Shown: positions 1 through 9,760, numbered from the stretch's first letter. The stretch is DNA of 64,000 bases from Nocardia sp. XZ_19_385 (GCF_015355755.1 NZ_JACVEE010000002.1:2046001-2110000), one strand, 5' to 3'. Made by a program: numbers and translations. Notes: generated from the sequence alone by a model not told the origin.

Positions 1-1041
1 TTTTTCGGCACGGATCCGGGCTAGCTGAGCGGTTGCCTGCAACTTGGCAACCTGCATTTTCACGCCGGCCAGGCCGATCTGCTCATCGAGTTCGTTACGC
101 GCCTTCTCCAGGGTCAGCTTGGCCTTGTCGTCGCGCTCCTCCTGGCCCATCTGCTCCAGCGTCGGCGCCGAGGCCGGATCCCACTTGTTGGTGCGCGCGT
201 CGATGACTTCCTTGGTGGTCACCGTGAGCCGGTACTTGCGGTCCCGCATGGCCATAGTGTTGGCCTCGAAGCCGGGGGCCTCGGAAAAGACCTTCTCGAA
301 CAGCGCCTGGGCCTGCTCCTCCTCACCGGTCTCGCGCAGGCACAGCCCGCGGCAGAACCGGGCGGTGGTGGCCGCGGCCGCAATCGGGCCCGCCTCAGCG
401 GCTTCCATGCGGCGGATGGCCTCGCCGAACAAACCCAGCTGGGCACAGGCGGTGCCGACCATGACGTGCGCGCCGGCGGCCAGGTAGGGATCCTCCCAGC
501 CCGCCGAACCGGCCAGCACGGTCATCACATCCGGCCAGCGCTGGGTCGTAAAGTGCAGCACCCCTCGGGCATACGCGCAGATCCGGTCGTCGATCTCGCG
601 GTCTCCGGAGGACACCTGCGCGGCCCGGTGCTTGGCCAGCTCGTCGAGCACCTTCTCGGCCTCGTCGTAGTCGCCGTCGGTCATCAGCTGCGCGGCCTGC
701 GCCAGCCAGATCTCGGCGTAACTGGCCAGCGGGTAGTCGATGTAATTCCCGAGGGTGAACCGTCCGGCCAGCGCCCGGGCGGGCAGCCCGAGCCGGCGCT
801 GCTCCCGGAAAAGCGTTGTGGTGCTGGTCTTGTAGAGGTTGAAGATCACCTCCCGGGTGTGCTCGCCCGCGGCCGCGCGCCCGAGCCAGGCGTCGCACAT
901 CCCGGGGTCCCATTCGGTGGCGCGCTGGAAGGCTAGCTGAGCGTATTCCAGATCGCGGGCAGATTCCTGGCCCTCGATCACAATGCCCAAGGACAAGACA
1001 CCAGCGTCGAATGCGCGTTGTGCTTGGCGGTTGCCGGTCAT
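1..1041 (-). CDS. eccA: T7SS AAA-ATPase EccA, N-terminal part (gene runs off left edge)
   Basis: Cytosolic ATPase partner of ESX secretion systems. The visible 347 residues are the TPR-like N-terminal half; the family's C-terminal AAA+ domain lies beyond the window. Family signs are the early 'CDAWLGR' segment and, near the visible end, 'ELDEQIGLAGVK', which in EccA immediately precedes the AAA+ module. The ATG is fixed by an in-frame TAG 12 bases upstream, with AGGGG about 10 bases ahead of the start. It is divergent from eccD across a 135-base gap that must carry both promoters. The frame stays open to base 1, so this is an edge-truncated gene and not a broken one. The family call is firm; ESX subtype cannot be judged from this part. 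Confidence 0.9.
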   Translation of the reverse strand, partial: MTGNRQAQRAFDAGVLSLGIVIEGQESARDLEYAQLAFQRATEWDPGMCDAWLGRAAAGEHTREVIFNLYKTSTTTLFREQRRLGLPARALAGRFTLGNYIDYPLASYAEIWLAQAAQLMTDGDYDEAEKVLDELAKHRAAQVSSGDREIDDRICAYARGVLHFTTQRWPDVMTVLAGSAGWEDPYLAAGAHVMVGTACAQLGLFGEAIRRMEAAEAGPIAAAATTARFCRGLCLRETGEEEQAQALFEKVFSEAPGFEANTMAMRDRKYRLTVTTKEVIDARTNKWDPASAPTLEQMGQEERDDKAKLTLEKARNELDEQIGLAGVKMQVAKLQATAQLARIRAEK

Positions 1042-1176
1042 ACGGGTTGGCCCCTAAAAACAAACGGATGTGCTGTTTCTCGCCAAGCATAGCCGCTGCG
1101 AGTACGGGACTTCTCCGTTAAGTTGAGTACGTTGCATGGCGTTGAAGTGTGTTCTAGGTAGGGAGTCGTCCGAGCT

Positions 1177-2655
1177 GTGACCGATCCGTCTAGCAGCACT
1201 GTGGCTGCCGTTGATCCGGAGTTGTGCCGAGTCTCGGTGATCGGCGGCAATACCCAGCTCGATCTGGGTTTGCCTGCCACAGTTCCGATTGCCGCGTTCA
1301 TCACCGACGTGGTCGAGTTGATCGAATCCCGCAACCCCGATCTCACCGAGCACGAGGACGGCGCGCCGCTGCAGACGCAGCATTGGACGCTCGCCCGGAT
1401 CGGCCGCGACCCGATCCCGGCAAACCAATCGCTCACCGAGGCCGAGGTTTTCGACGGTGAGTTGCTGGTATTGCGCTCGGTGACCGCCAAGGAGTCCCCG
1501 GCGCTGTTCGACGACGTCATCGACGCGGTCTCCAAACTGACCTCGACCTCGTTCCGGCACTGGTCGCCGGTCTCGGCGCGCTGGCTCGGGCTGCTCGTCG
1601 GCCTGGTCGCGGTGCTGGCCGGCATGTACCTGCTGGCGGTGGCCAAGCACGACGGCGCCGGTTCCGTAGTCGGTTTCATCGCGCTGGGCGCCGGACTGAT
1701 CTTCGGGGGAGCGGCGGTGCTCGTCGGCCGGCGCTATCAGGCGGAGGCCACCCTGCCGGTGATCATGCTGTCGCTGTACGCGCTGCTGTTGATCTTCGCG
1801 GGCACCGCGCTGTTCGTGCCCAACGACTTCGGCAGTCCGCACGCGATGTTCGCCTGTGTGGCAACCCTGTTCGCCGCCGCGGTGCTCTACAGCACGGCCC
1901 GGGCCGGGGCGACCATGTTCGCCACCGTCATCACCCTGGCGCTGTTCGGCGGCGTGGCCGCGATGGTGCGCATGGTCTGGGATCCGGCGCTGTCCAAGAT
2001 CGCCGCCGGCGTCCTGGTCGGCGCGCTGATCGTGATCACCCTGGTGCCGCGCTTGGCCGTGGCCGCCGCGCGACTACCCGTGCCGCCGGTGCCGACCGCC
2101 GGCGCCGCCATCGACCCCGCCGATCACGAACCCCGCCCCACCATCGAGGACATCGGCGCCATCGGCGCGACCGCGCTGCCCTCGGCGGCCGGCCTCGAGC
2201 ACCGGGCCCGCGCGGCCAACGAATACCAGTCCGGCATGATTCTGGGCTGCACCATCGCCGCCGTCATCGGTGTGGTGCTGGCCGCCGACCCGCTCGGCGC
2301 GGCCCGCTGGCAGGGCATCACGCTCGGCGTCGTGGTCTCGCTCATTCTCTGCCTGCGCGGGCGCGCCTTCGCCGACCTGGTGCAGGCCTGCACGCTGATC
2401 GCCGGTGGCGCAACGGCTTTGATGGTGCTGGGCATCGGCGCCGCGCTCGGCAACTCCGACTGGATCGTGCCGCTGGCGTGGATGCTGCTCGTAATTGCCG
2501 CGGCCGCGGTGGTTTTCGGTGTCGTCGGCCCGAAGACCGAGATGTCGCCGCCCATGCGGCGCACCGGTGAGATCTTCGAATACATCTTGATCTGCACCAT
2601 CATTCCGCTGGTGCTGTGGATCATGGACGTCTACTCGGCCGCCCGGAACATCTGA
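1177..2655 (+). CDS. eccD: T7SS membrane channel protein EccD (locus A)
   Basis: Core membrane component of the ESX inner-membrane complex, 492 residues. The first about 100 residues form the soluble ubiquitin-like domain of the family (start 'CRVSVIGGNTQLDLGLP', then 'WTLARIGRDPI'). From about residue 135 there are some eleven hydrophobic segments, interrupted by a cytosolic Pro-rich linker ('LPVPPVPTAG'). The C-terminus has the family-like 'MSPPMRRTGEIFEY' loop and a last membrane segment. The start is GTG, with a GGGAG-type site about 12 bases upstream. The stop is one base from the mycP ATG, so the two are probably translationally coupled. It is clearly paralogous to the EccD of locus B. 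Confidence 0.93.
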   Translation: MTDPSSSTVAAVDPELCRVSVIGGNTQLDLGLPATVPIAAFITDVVELIESRNPDLTEHEDGAPLQTQHWTLARIGRDPIPANQSLTEAEVFDGELLVLRSVTAKESPALFDDVIDAVSKLTSTSFRHWSPVSARWLGLLVGLVAVLAGMYLLAVAKHDGAGSVVGFIALGAGLIFGGAAVLVGRRYQAEATLPVIMLSLYALLLIFAGTALFVPNDFGSPHAMFACVATLFAAAVLYSTARAGATMFATVITLALFGGVAAMVRMVWDPALSKIAAGVLVGALIVITLVPRLAVAAARLPVPPVPTAGAAIDPADHEPRPTIEDIGAIGATALPSAAGLEHRARAANEYQSGMILGCTIAAVIGVVLAADPLGAARWQGITLGVVVSLILCLRGRAFADLVQACTLIAGGATALMVLGIGAALGNSDWIVPLAWMLLVIAAAAVVFGVVGPKTEMSPPMRRTGEIFEYILICTIIPLVLWIMDVYSAARNI

Positions 2656-2656
2656 G

Positions 2657-4081
2657 ATGGCTCCGCTCCTACGGCGGCTGCTGCACGCGGTGACGGTGGC
2701 GGCGGTGCTCGCCCTGACCGCCGGATCACCCTCGCCCGCACTGGCGGTGGCCCCGCCCAAGGTCGACGACGGCGCCCTCGGCGCGGTACTCGGCCTGGCC
2801 GCCGCCGGCAAACCGCCGGACGAAACCGAGCAGGCGAAGGTCTGCGCCGAGCCCACCCTGCGCGGCGGTGTGCCCCGCGATCCGCCACTGGCGCAACGGG
2901 TTCTGGGCCTGGAAGAAGCCTGGCAGTTCAGCCGCGGTGCGGGCCAGAAGGTCGCCGTCATCGATACCGGCGTGAACCGGCACTGGCGGCTGCCCGCGCT
3001 GCAACCCGGCGGCGACTTCGTCTCCGACACCGACGGCACCGTCGACTGCGACGGCCACGGCACCTTCGTGGCCGGGATCATCGGCGCCCAGCCCAGCCTG
3101 GAGGACGGATTCGCCGGTGTCGCACCGGATGCCGAGATCCTCGCGATCCGGCAGCTGAGTTCGGCCTACGAGGCCAAAGATCGCAATCGCCGGGAAGAGC
3201 CCGGCGTCATCACCCGCGAGGGCTACGGCACGGTCAATACCCTGGCCGCCGGCGTCGTGCGCGCGGTCGACATGGGCGCGACGGTGATCAATATTTCCGA
3301 GGTGGCGTGCGCGGTCGCCAGCGCCACCTTCGCCGACGGCGCCCTGGGCGCCGCGGTGAAGTACGCCTACGACCGGAACGTGGTCGTGGTCGCCGCGGCC
3401 GGAAACATCATGCAGGGCAGCGCCTGCGAGAAGCAGAACGAGCGCTCGGGTTGGCCGGCGGTGGGCACCGTGGTCACCCCGGCCTGGTTCACGCCGTACG
3501 TCCTGTCGGTGGCCTCGGTGGAACCCGACGGCTCGGTATCGCCGTTCTCGCTGCACGGTCCGTGGGTCGGCGTCGCCGCACCCGGACGCGAGATCGTCTC
3601 GCTGGACAGCAAACCCGGCGGTGCCGGGCTGGTCAACGCCACCCAGACCAACGAGGGCTTCTCCACCATCGACGGGACCAGTTTCTCCAGCGCCTACGTC
3701 TCCGGACTGGCCGCGCTGGTCCGGTCCCGCTTCCCGGACCTGACCGCCGCCCAGGTGATCGACCGGATCAAGCAGACCGCGCAGGCGCCGGGCAACGGCC
3801 GCAACGACCAGATCGGCAACGGCCTGGTCGATCCGCTGGCCGCGCTGACCGCGCAACTGCCCTCGAAACCGGTCACCGTCGGCTCCGACGTGCCACACAA
3901 GATCGCCGGGCCGACCCCGCCGCCATACGTCGATCCGATGCCGCGCCTGGTCGCCACCATCGGCTCGCTCACGCTGCTGGCCCTGCTCGGGCTCGGTTAC
4001 GCCGCCTCGATCCCGTACCGCCGGGGTCGCACGGTGAGCGTGGACCCGGGTGCGGAGCCCGAAACTCGAGAAGGGTTGTAG
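2657..4081 (+). CDS. mycP: T7SS mycosin (subtilisin-like serine protease) MycP, locus A
   Basis: Membrane-anchored serine protease that belongs to ESX machines and acts on the outer face of the membrane. The 474-residue protein has an N-terminal signal sequence (hydrophobic core about residues 10-30). The subtilase triad is intact: D103 in 'VAVIDTG', H134 in 'CDGHGTF', S342 in 'DGTSFSS', with the oxyanion N250 in 'AAAGN'. A C-terminal membrane anchor lies at about 413-437, followed by a short basic tail. It starts one base after eccD and ends three bases before eccC, so eccD-mycP-eccC is one tightly packed operon. The closest relative in this window is MycP of locus B. Confidence 0.93.
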   Translation: MAPLLRRLLHAVTVAAVLALTAGSPSPALAVAPPKVDDGALGAVLGLAAAGKPPDETEQAKVCAEPTLRGGVPRDPPLAQRVLGLEEAWQFSRGAGQKVAVIDTGVNRHWRLPALQPGGDFVSDTDGTVDCDGHGTFVAGIIGAQPSLEDGFAGVAPDAEILAIRQLSSAYEAKDRNRREEPGVITREGYGTVNTLAAGVVRAVDMGATVINISEVACAVASATFADGALGAAVKYAYDRNVVVVAAAGNIMQGSACEKQNERSGWPAVGTVVTPAWFTPYVLSVASVEPDGSVSPFSLHGPWVGVAAPGREIVSLDSKPGGAGLVNATQTNEGFSTIDGTSFSSAYVSGLAALVRSRFPDLTAAQVIDRIKQTAQAPGNGRNDQIGNGLVDPLAALTAQLPSKPVTVGSDVPHKIAGPTPPPYVDPMPRLVATIGSLTLLALLGLGYAASIPYRRGRTVSVDPGAEPETREGL

Positions 4082-4084
4082 GAC

Positions 4085-7000
4085 ATGGCAACCGAAGGCT
4101 TCGTGCGCCGCCCGCGGATCGCACCGCCACGCCCGCCGGGCGGCGAGGTCGCGCTGTCCGCGCCGCCCGAGCTCGACCGTCCCACCGCCGGCAGTCTGCT
4201 GATGAAGCTGATGCCGCTGGTGATGGTGGTCGCCGTGGTCGGCATGATCGCGATGATGGTCATGATGGGCCGCAACCTGCTGGCCAACCCGTTCATGATG
4301 ATGTTCCCGATGATGATGCTGATGTCGATGGTCGGCATGATGGCGGGCATGCGCGGCGGCGGCGGGCCGAAGAAGGCCTCCGAGCTGAACGAGGAACGCA
4401 AGGACTACTTCCGCTACCTCGACCAGGTCCGAAAGGACGTGCGCAAGACCGGCAACCAGCAGCTGAACGCGCTGCTGTGGAGTCATCCCGAACCCAGCGA
4501 TCTGCAGTCGGTGATCGGCACCCGCCGGATGTGGGAGCGCCGCCCCAACGATCCCGATTTCGGGCACGTCCGGGTCGGGGTGGGCAGCCATCGCCTGGCC
4601 ACCAAGCTGGCCCGTCCCGAGACCGGTCCGCTGGAAGACCTGGAACCGGTGTCCACCGTGGCGCTGCGCCGGTTCGTGCGCACCCATTCGGTGGTGCACG
4701 GCCTGCCCACCGCGATCTCGCTGCGCGCCTTCCCCGCCATCAACATCGAAGGCGACCGCGAGGCCGCGCTGACGCTGGTGCGCTCGATGCTGATGGAGTT
4801 CACCACCTTCCACGGCCCCGATCACACCGCCGTCGCCATCATCTGCGCCGACCCCGACGCCCCGGCCTGGGTCTGGGCGAAATGGCTGCCGCACCTGCAA
4901 CATCCGGTGGACCGCGACGGCATAGGCTCGGCCCGGATGATGTACCGCTCGCTGGCCGAGCTGGAAACCTCGATGTCGGCCGAGCTGGTCGAGCGTGGCC
5001 GGTTCATGCGCAACGCGCAGCCCACCGCGGGCCGGATCCACCTGCTGGTCATCATCGACGACGGGTATGTCAGCGGGTCCGAGCGCGTGGTCAGCGACGC
5101 GGGCCTGGACTCGGTCACCGTGCTCGACCTGACCGCGCCGCAGAGCGGCCTGGCCGTGCGCCGCGGCCTGCAGCTGGTGGTCACCGACGACGGCATGGTG
5201 GCCGCGAAATCAGCTGCGGGCGTGGAGAAGTTCGCCACCGCGGACACCGTGACGCGGGCCGAGGCCACAGCCCTGTCCCGGGATCTGGCCCGGTATCGCA
5301 TCGCGACCGCGGCTCAGATGGTCAGCCTGGGCGACGAAACCCGTTCCGACCCCGGCCTGATGTCGCTGCTGAAGATCCCCGACGCCGCGCAGATCGATCC
5401 CGCGGTGGTGTGGCGGCCGCGCAGCGACCGGGAGCGGCTGCGGGTGCCGATCGGCGTCACCCCCGACGGCACGCCGGTCGAGATCGATATCAAGGAGTCC
5501 GCCGAGAACGGCATGGGCCCGCACGGATTGTGTATCGGCGCAACGGGTTCGGGTAAGTCGGAGTTCCTGCGCACGCTGGTGCTGTCCATGGTGACCACGC
5601 ATTCGCCGGACCTGCTCAACCTGGTCCTGGTCGACTTCAAGGGTGGTGCGACCTTCCTCGGCCTGGACTCGCTGCCGCACGTCTCCGCGGTCATCACCAA
5701 CCTGGAAGAGGAGCTCGCGCTCGTCGACCGTATGAAGGACGCCCTCGCCGGTGAGATGACCCGCCGCCAGGAACTGCTGCGGTCGGCCGGAAACTTCGCC
5801 AACGTCACCGAATACGAGAAGGCCCGCGCCGCCGGCGCCGACCTGGATCCGCTGCCCGCGCTGTTCGTCGTGGTCGACGAGTTCTCCGAATTGCTGTCGC
5901 AGAAACCGGATTTCGCCGACCTGTTCGTGATGATCGGCCGCCTGGGCCGCTCGCTGCGCGTGCACCTGCTGCTGGCCTCGCAGCGCCTGGAGGAGAACAA
6001 GCTGCGCGGCCTGGACTCGCATCTGTCCTACCGGATCGGTCTGCGTACCTTCTCCGCCAACGAATCTCGCGCGGTGCTCGGCATCACCGACGCCTACCAC
6101 CTGCCCAGCGTGCCCGGCTCCGGTTATCTCAAGAGCGACGCCGATGATCCGCTGCGCTTCAACGCCAGTTATGTGTCCGGACCGTATGTTTCGCCACGCG
6201 GCACTCGGCAGGTGGACGGCAAGACGGTCGGCGGGCAGTCGCCGGCGGTGTTCACCGCATCCCTGGTCGAGATGCCCGAGGTCATCGAAGCCGCCCCGGT
6301 GGCCGCCGCGCCTGGCCGGCCCGAACTGCCGCCGCCGCCCAACCGCCTCGGTCTGCCCGAATTGCCGCCGCCGCCCGGGGAATACGTGGACGAGGAAGAC
6401 GAAGCGGACGACACCCCGGTGCCGGTGGCCGAGGCCGTCCCCGCGACGCTGCTGACCACTATCGTCGATCGCCTGCGCGGCCACGGCCGCCCGGCGCACG
6501 AGGTGTGGCTGCCGCCGCTGGACGAGTCCCCGTCGGTGGACATGCTGCTGCCCGACCCGGATTGGCGTTCCCCGGTGAATCGGCACGGTCAGCTCTGGCT
6601 GCCGCTGGGCGTCATCGACAAGCCCTACGAGCAGCGTCGTGACGTGCTGATCGTGGATCTGTCCGCGGGCCAGGGCAATGTCGCGGTCGTCGGTGGTCCG
6701 CAGTCGGGCAAGTCGACGACGTTGCGCACCATCGTGATGGCCGCGGCGGCTACCCACACTCCCGAGCAGGTGCAGTTCTACTGCCTCGACTTCGGTGGCG
6801 GCACGCTCTCGGGTCTGTCGGGCATGCCGCACGTCGGCTCCGTCGCGGGCCGCATGGAGGTGGACCGGATCCGCCGCACCATCGCCGAGGTGACCGGCAT
6901 CCTGCGCCGGCGCGAAGAACTCTTCCGGGATCTCGGCATCGACTCGATCATCGAATTCCGCAAGCGCAAAGCACGTTTGGCCGAGCTGTCGCCGGCCGAG

Positions 7001-8203
7001 CGCGAGGCCGATCCGCTCTGGCAGGACCAGCACGGCGACGTCTTCCTCGTGATCGACGGCTGGCCCACCATCCGCGCCGACTACGACATGCTGGAGCCGC
7101 AGCTCAACGCCATTGCCGCGCAGGGTCTTTCCTACGGCGTGCACATGATGATCTCGACCACCCGGTGGCCGGAGATCCGGCCGCAGATCAAGGACCTCAT
7201 CGGCACCCGCATCGAGCTGCGCCTGGGCGACCCGTCCGACTCCGAAATGGATCGGCGCACCGCGGTGCTGGTGCCCACCGGTCGGCCCGGCCGCGGTCTG
7301 ACCGCGCAGAAGCTGCACCTGCTGATCGCGTTGCCGCGGTTGGACTCCGACTCCGATCCGCGCACCCTGTCCGAGGGTGTCAATGCGGCCAAGCAGCAGC
7401 TCAACGAGCTCTACGGCGGCCGGCGCGCCGCCGATGTCCGGATGCTGCCCGACGAGCTGTCGCGCGAAGCCGTGGTCGCGGAGGCGGCCCGGCAGGGTAT
7501 CCACCAGAGCAAGACCAAGGCTGTCATCGGCATCGGTGAATCCGAACTGCAGCCGATAGTGCTGGATTTCGAGGTGCAGCCGCACTTCTTCAGCTTCTGC
7601 GATGTGGAATGCGGCAAGACCACACTGCTGCGCAATATCGTCGCCGGCATCACGGAGAACTCCACCTCCGAGGAGGCGCGCGTCATCCTCATCGACTACC
7701 GGCGCACGATGCTCGGCGTGATCGAAGGGGCGCAGCTGGCCGGGTACTCCACCTCTTCGCAGACCTCCTTCGGCATGGTCAAGGAGGTCGCGGGCTACCT
7801 GCAGAAGCGGATCCCGGGCAACGACATCACGCCGCAGCAGCTGCGCGATCGCAGCTGGTGGACCGGGCCCGAAATCTATGTCGTGGTCGACGATTACGAG
7901 ATGGTGGTCTCGGCCGGCAAGAACCCGCTGGAGCCGCTCATCGAGTTCCTGCCGCAGGCCCGCGACATCGGTCTGCACGTGGTGATCACCCGGCGGGCCG
8001 GCGGTGCGAGCCGGGCCATGTTCGACAAGGTGATCGGCACGCTGAAGGACATGGGCGTGGACGCGCTGCTGATGAGCGCGCCCAAGGACGAGGGCAAGAT
8101 CATCGGCGACATCCGGGCGGCCAAGCTGCCGCCCGGGCGCGGCTCGATGATCTCGCGCACCGGCGTCGAGATGATGCAGGTCGCCTACCTGCCGCCGCTG
8201 TAA
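4085..8203 (+). CDS. eccC: T7SS FtsK/SpoIIIE-type ATPase EccC (locus A), with odd third P-loop
   Basis: Motor ATPase of the ESX complex, which recognises and drives WXG100-type substrates. The 1372 residues form a single fused chain (EccCa+EccCb). Two Met-rich membrane segments lie at about 35-95, followed by three ATPase modules. Domain 1 has 'GATGSGKS' (485-492) and 'VLVDFKGG'. Domain 2 has 'GGPQSGKST' (870-878) and 'YCLDFGGG'. Domain 3 has 'CDVECGKTT' (1172-1180), where the first P-loop glycine is cysteine; the locus B paralogue keeps 'GDTESGKTT'. The gene follows mycP by three bases and is closed by a strong hairpin. Sequence similarity to EccC of locus B is very high through domain 1. 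Confidence 0.94.
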   Translation: MATEGFVRRPRIAPPRPPGGEVALSAPPELDRPTAGSLLMKLMPLVMVVAVVGMIAMMVMMGRNLLANPFMMMFPMMMLMSMVGMMAGMRGGGGPKKASELNEERKDYFRYLDQVRKDVRKTGNQQLNALLWSHPEPSDLQSVIGTRRMWERRPNDPDFGHVRVGVGSHRLATKLARPETGPLEDLEPVSTVALRRFVRTHSVVHGLPTAISLRAFPAINIEGDREAALTLVRSMLMEFTTFHGPDHTAVAIICADPDAPAWVWAKWLPHLQHPVDRDGIGSARMMYRSLAELETSMSAELVERGRFMRNAQPTAGRIHLLVIIDDGYVSGSERVVSDAGLDSVTVLDLTAPQSGLAVRRGLQLVVTDDGMVAAKSAAGVEKFATADTVTRAEATALSRDLARYRIATAAQMVSLGDETRSDPGLMSLLKIPDAAQIDPAVVWRPRSDRERLRVPIGVTPDGTPVEIDIKESAENGMGPHGLCIGATGSGKSEFLRTLVLSMVTTHSPDLLNLVLVDFKGGATFLGLDSLPHVSAVITNLEEELALVDRMKDALAGEMTRRQELLRSAGNFANVTEYEKARAAGADLDPLPALFVVVDEFSELLSQKPDFADLFVMIGRLGRSLRVHLLLASQRLEENKLRGLDSHLSYRIGLRTFSANESRAVLGITDAYHLPSVPGSGYLKSDADDPLRFNASYVSGPYVSPRGTRQVDGKTVGGQSPAVFTASLVEMPEVIEAAPVAAAPGRPELPPPPNRLGLPELPPPPGEYVDEEDEADDTPVPVAEAVPATLLTTIVDRLRGHGRPAHEVWLPPLDESPSVDMLLPDPDWRSPVNRHGQLWLPLGVIDKPYEQRRDVLIVDLSAGQGNVAVVGGPQSGKSTTLRTIVMAAAATHTPEQVQFYCLDFGGGTLSGLSGMPHVGSVAGRMEVDRIRRTIAEVTGILRRREELFRDLGIDSIIEFRKRKARLAELSPAEREADPLWQDQHGDVFLVIDGWPTIRADYDMLEPQLNAIAAQGLSYGVHMMISTTRWPEIRPQIKDLIGTRIELRLGDPSDSEMDRRTAVLVPTGRPGRGLTAQKLHLLIALPRLDSDSDPRTLSEGVNAAKQQLNELYGGRRAADVRMLPDELSREAVVAEAARQGIHQSKTKAVIGIGESELQPIVLDFEVQPHFFSFCDVECGKTTLLRNIVAGITENSTSEEARVILIDYRRTMLGVIEGAQLAGYSTSSQTSFGMVKEVAGYLQKRIPGNDITPQQLRDRSWWTGPEIYVVVDDYEMVVSAGKNPLEPLIEFLPQARDIGLHVVITRRAGGASRAMFDKVIGTLKDMGVDALLMSAPKDEGKIIGDIRAAKLPPGRGSMISRTGVEMMQVAYLPPL

Positions 8204-8215
8204 GGACCCATACAC

Positions 8216-8251
8216 AAAGCCCCGCAGTTCTTTTCAGAACTGCGGGGCTTT
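8216..8251. terminator. Two-way intrinsic terminator after eccC
   Basis: A perfect 16-bp inverted repeat (left arm 8216-8231, right arm 8236-8251) with loop TTTC. It starts with AAA and ends with TTT, so it works as a hairpin on either strand. It lies between the convergent eccC and DUF4254-like genes and probably ends both transcripts. Confidence 0.85.
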
Positions 8252-8275
8252 CACATCTTGATCGTCAGCCGGGGC

Positions 8276-8776
8276 TTACCACTCCGGGAGCCGGCGCCGG
8301 CCGGCGACGATGTCGCGCACCAAATCGTCATAGGCGTCGGCCAATTCGGCCAGGTGATGCCACGCCCCGTGCAGCATCTCGTCGTGCGCGTCCAGGGTCA
8401 TCAACGCGTGATGCGCGCGTACCGAGGATTCGGCCAGGCGATCGATGACAGACCCGACGGTCTCGGTATGCAGGGTGGCGCCGAGCCGATGCTGGGGCAC
8501 GCTGCGGGTCACCCAGTCGTCTACCGCCATGACCAATTCGGTTCGGCGACGCTCGATTTCGAGGACGACGATCGGGTTGGTGTCGATGGAGCCGCCGCGG
8601 CCCACCAGGCGTCGCTCGTGCAGGACCGCGAGATCGCGGGCAAACCACAGCAACGGCCCACCGACGACGCGATGTCCGCGGCACGCTCTCACGAGTAGAT
8701 CCGAGGTCGGCAATAGCCCCGAAATCGCGGGCTGCGTTGCCGATTCGGCGCAACGCTGTGCGCCGGGAAGAGCCAT
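8276..8776 (-). CDS. DUF4254-like protein
   Basis: A soluble helical protein of about 166 residues with no signal or membrane segment. The pattern fits the actinobacterial DUF4254 family as I recall it: 'LLVRACRG' near the N-terminus, 'ARDLAVLHERR', a central 'VIDRLAESSVRAHHAL' helix, and a C-terminal 'ELADAYDDLVRD...GRRRLPEW'. No reaction is known for that family and none can be read from this sequence. The start is uncertain. I chose the ATG that gives a conventional N-terminus; the frame stays open upstream to a GTG at 8875, but that longer form would run into the promoter region of the divergent GntR gene. Its 3' end faces eccC across the shared terminator. Confidence 0.62.
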   Translation of the reverse strand: MALPGAQRCAESATQPAISGLLPTSDLLVRACRGHRVVGGPLLWFARDLAVLHERRLVGRGGSIDTNPIVVLEIERRRTELVMAVDDWVTRSVPQHRLGATLHTETVGSVIDRLAESSVRAHHALMTLDAHDEMLHGAWHHLAELADAYDDLVRDIVAGRRRLPEW

Positions 8777-8853
8777 AACTACCGTTGATGAATCCGAACC
8801 TGCCACGTTGCCTCGCCGTTCATCGCCGCACAACACCGGATCAGGACGTTGAT

Positions 8854-8859
8854 TACAAT
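8854..8859 (+). promoter_or_regulatory. Possible -10 element of the GntR gene
   Basis: TACAAT fits the actinobacterial TAnnnT -10 pattern and lies in an AT-rich patch about 90 bases before the GntR start. No convincing -35 box is visible. The reverse strand of the same patch is also AT-rich and could serve the divergent DUF4254-like gene. Confidence 0.35.
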
Positions 8860-8950
8860 AAACCTCTGAAGGCACCTGTCAAGCGTTACCGGGCCGTAGA
8901 AAACGACGAAGAGTACACTTCGTTACCTGCCCGACCAACCGAGGAGCACG

Positions 8951-9760
8951 ATGGCGGAGGGTCCGACATACCACCGGATCGCAGACCTCCTCCGTGAGGA
9001 GATCCGCGGGGGCAAGTGGAACCCAGGTGATCGGCTTCCCAGCCACACCGAGCTTGCCGATCAGATGCAGGTCTCGATTACCACTGCCCGGAATGCCATT
9101 CAGGTCCTGGTTACCGAAAATCTTGTCTACACAGCTACTTCCCGCGGAACGATCGTCCGAAACCAGGAAGTTCTGGAATCCGTGGTCACCGACCACATTC
9201 GTCCGGATCGCCCGCGCGCGACCCACGATATCTTCGAAGAGATCGCGCGGTCGGCGAATCGGGAGCCGACCAAGGAATTCAGTGCTCGGATGGAGCCTGC
9301 CGCACCGGAAGTTGCGTTATGGCTCGGGGTTCCGGAGGATTCCTGGGTGCTGGCCCGGACCGTTGTCCAGTATCTCGACAACGAACCGTGGTCCTGGGAA
9401 GTCAGCTTCTACCCGCGGGACCTGGCCGAAGCCACCGGCATCGACTCCCCGCACGACATCCCGGAGGGCACCACCCGCCGCCTGGCCGACCGCGGCCACG
9501 CCGAGACCGCCCATCGCGACACCCTGTGCGCCCGCCCCGCCACCGCCGAAGAAGCGATCGTGCTGGGCGTCGCCACGGGAACCATTCTGCTGGACCATCT
9601 TCGGATCGGAGCGAACCACCAGCGCGTCACCCGCGCCACCCGGCACCGCTCCATCGCCACCCGTAATCGCCTGTCCTACGAGATCGGCGACGACGAAGGC
9701 ATCGCCGTCATCCGCGACACGCTGGGCAGCGCATACCGGCGTGGCATCTCCCTCCCTTGA
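8951..9760 (+). CDS. GntR/HutC-family transcriptional regulator
   Basis: DNA-binding regulator of 269 residues. The N-terminal winged helix-turn-helix spans about residues 5-70 ('IADLLREEIRGGKWNPGDRL', 'PSHTELADQMQVS', 'ARNAIQVL'). The C-terminal UTRA-type ligand-binding domain covers about 95-260 and includes the typical 'LARTVVQYLDNEPW' strand and 'CARPATAEEAIVLGV'. A GAGGAG site sits 5-10 bases before the ATG. The only gene downstream in the same direction is a GNAT acetyltransferase 22 bases away, which is the likely operon partner and possibly the regulated gene. The ligand is unknown. Confidence 0.88.
   Translation: MAEGPTYHRIADLLREEIRGGKWNPGDRLPSHTELADQMQVSITTARNAIQVLVTENLVYTATSRGTIVRNQEVLESVVTDHIRPDRPRATHDIFEEIARSANREPTKEFSARMEPAAPEVALWLGVPEDSWVLARTVVQYLDNEPWSWEVSFYPRDLAEATGIDSPHDIPEGTTRRLADRGHAETAHRDTLCARPATAEEAIVLGVATGTILLDHLRIGANHQRVTRATRHRSIATRNRLSYEIGDDEGIAVIRDTLGSAYRRGISLP

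Noticed and set aside
2726..5041. A 771-codon antisense frame over mycP/eccC of locus A
   Set aside because: Same composition artefact; no start site, no recognisable motif.
5210..8215. A 1001-codon open frame antisense to eccC of locus A
   Set aside because: It mirrors the GC-rich third-position pattern of eccC, has His/Gly/Arg-rich composition without domains, and eccC is unambiguous.
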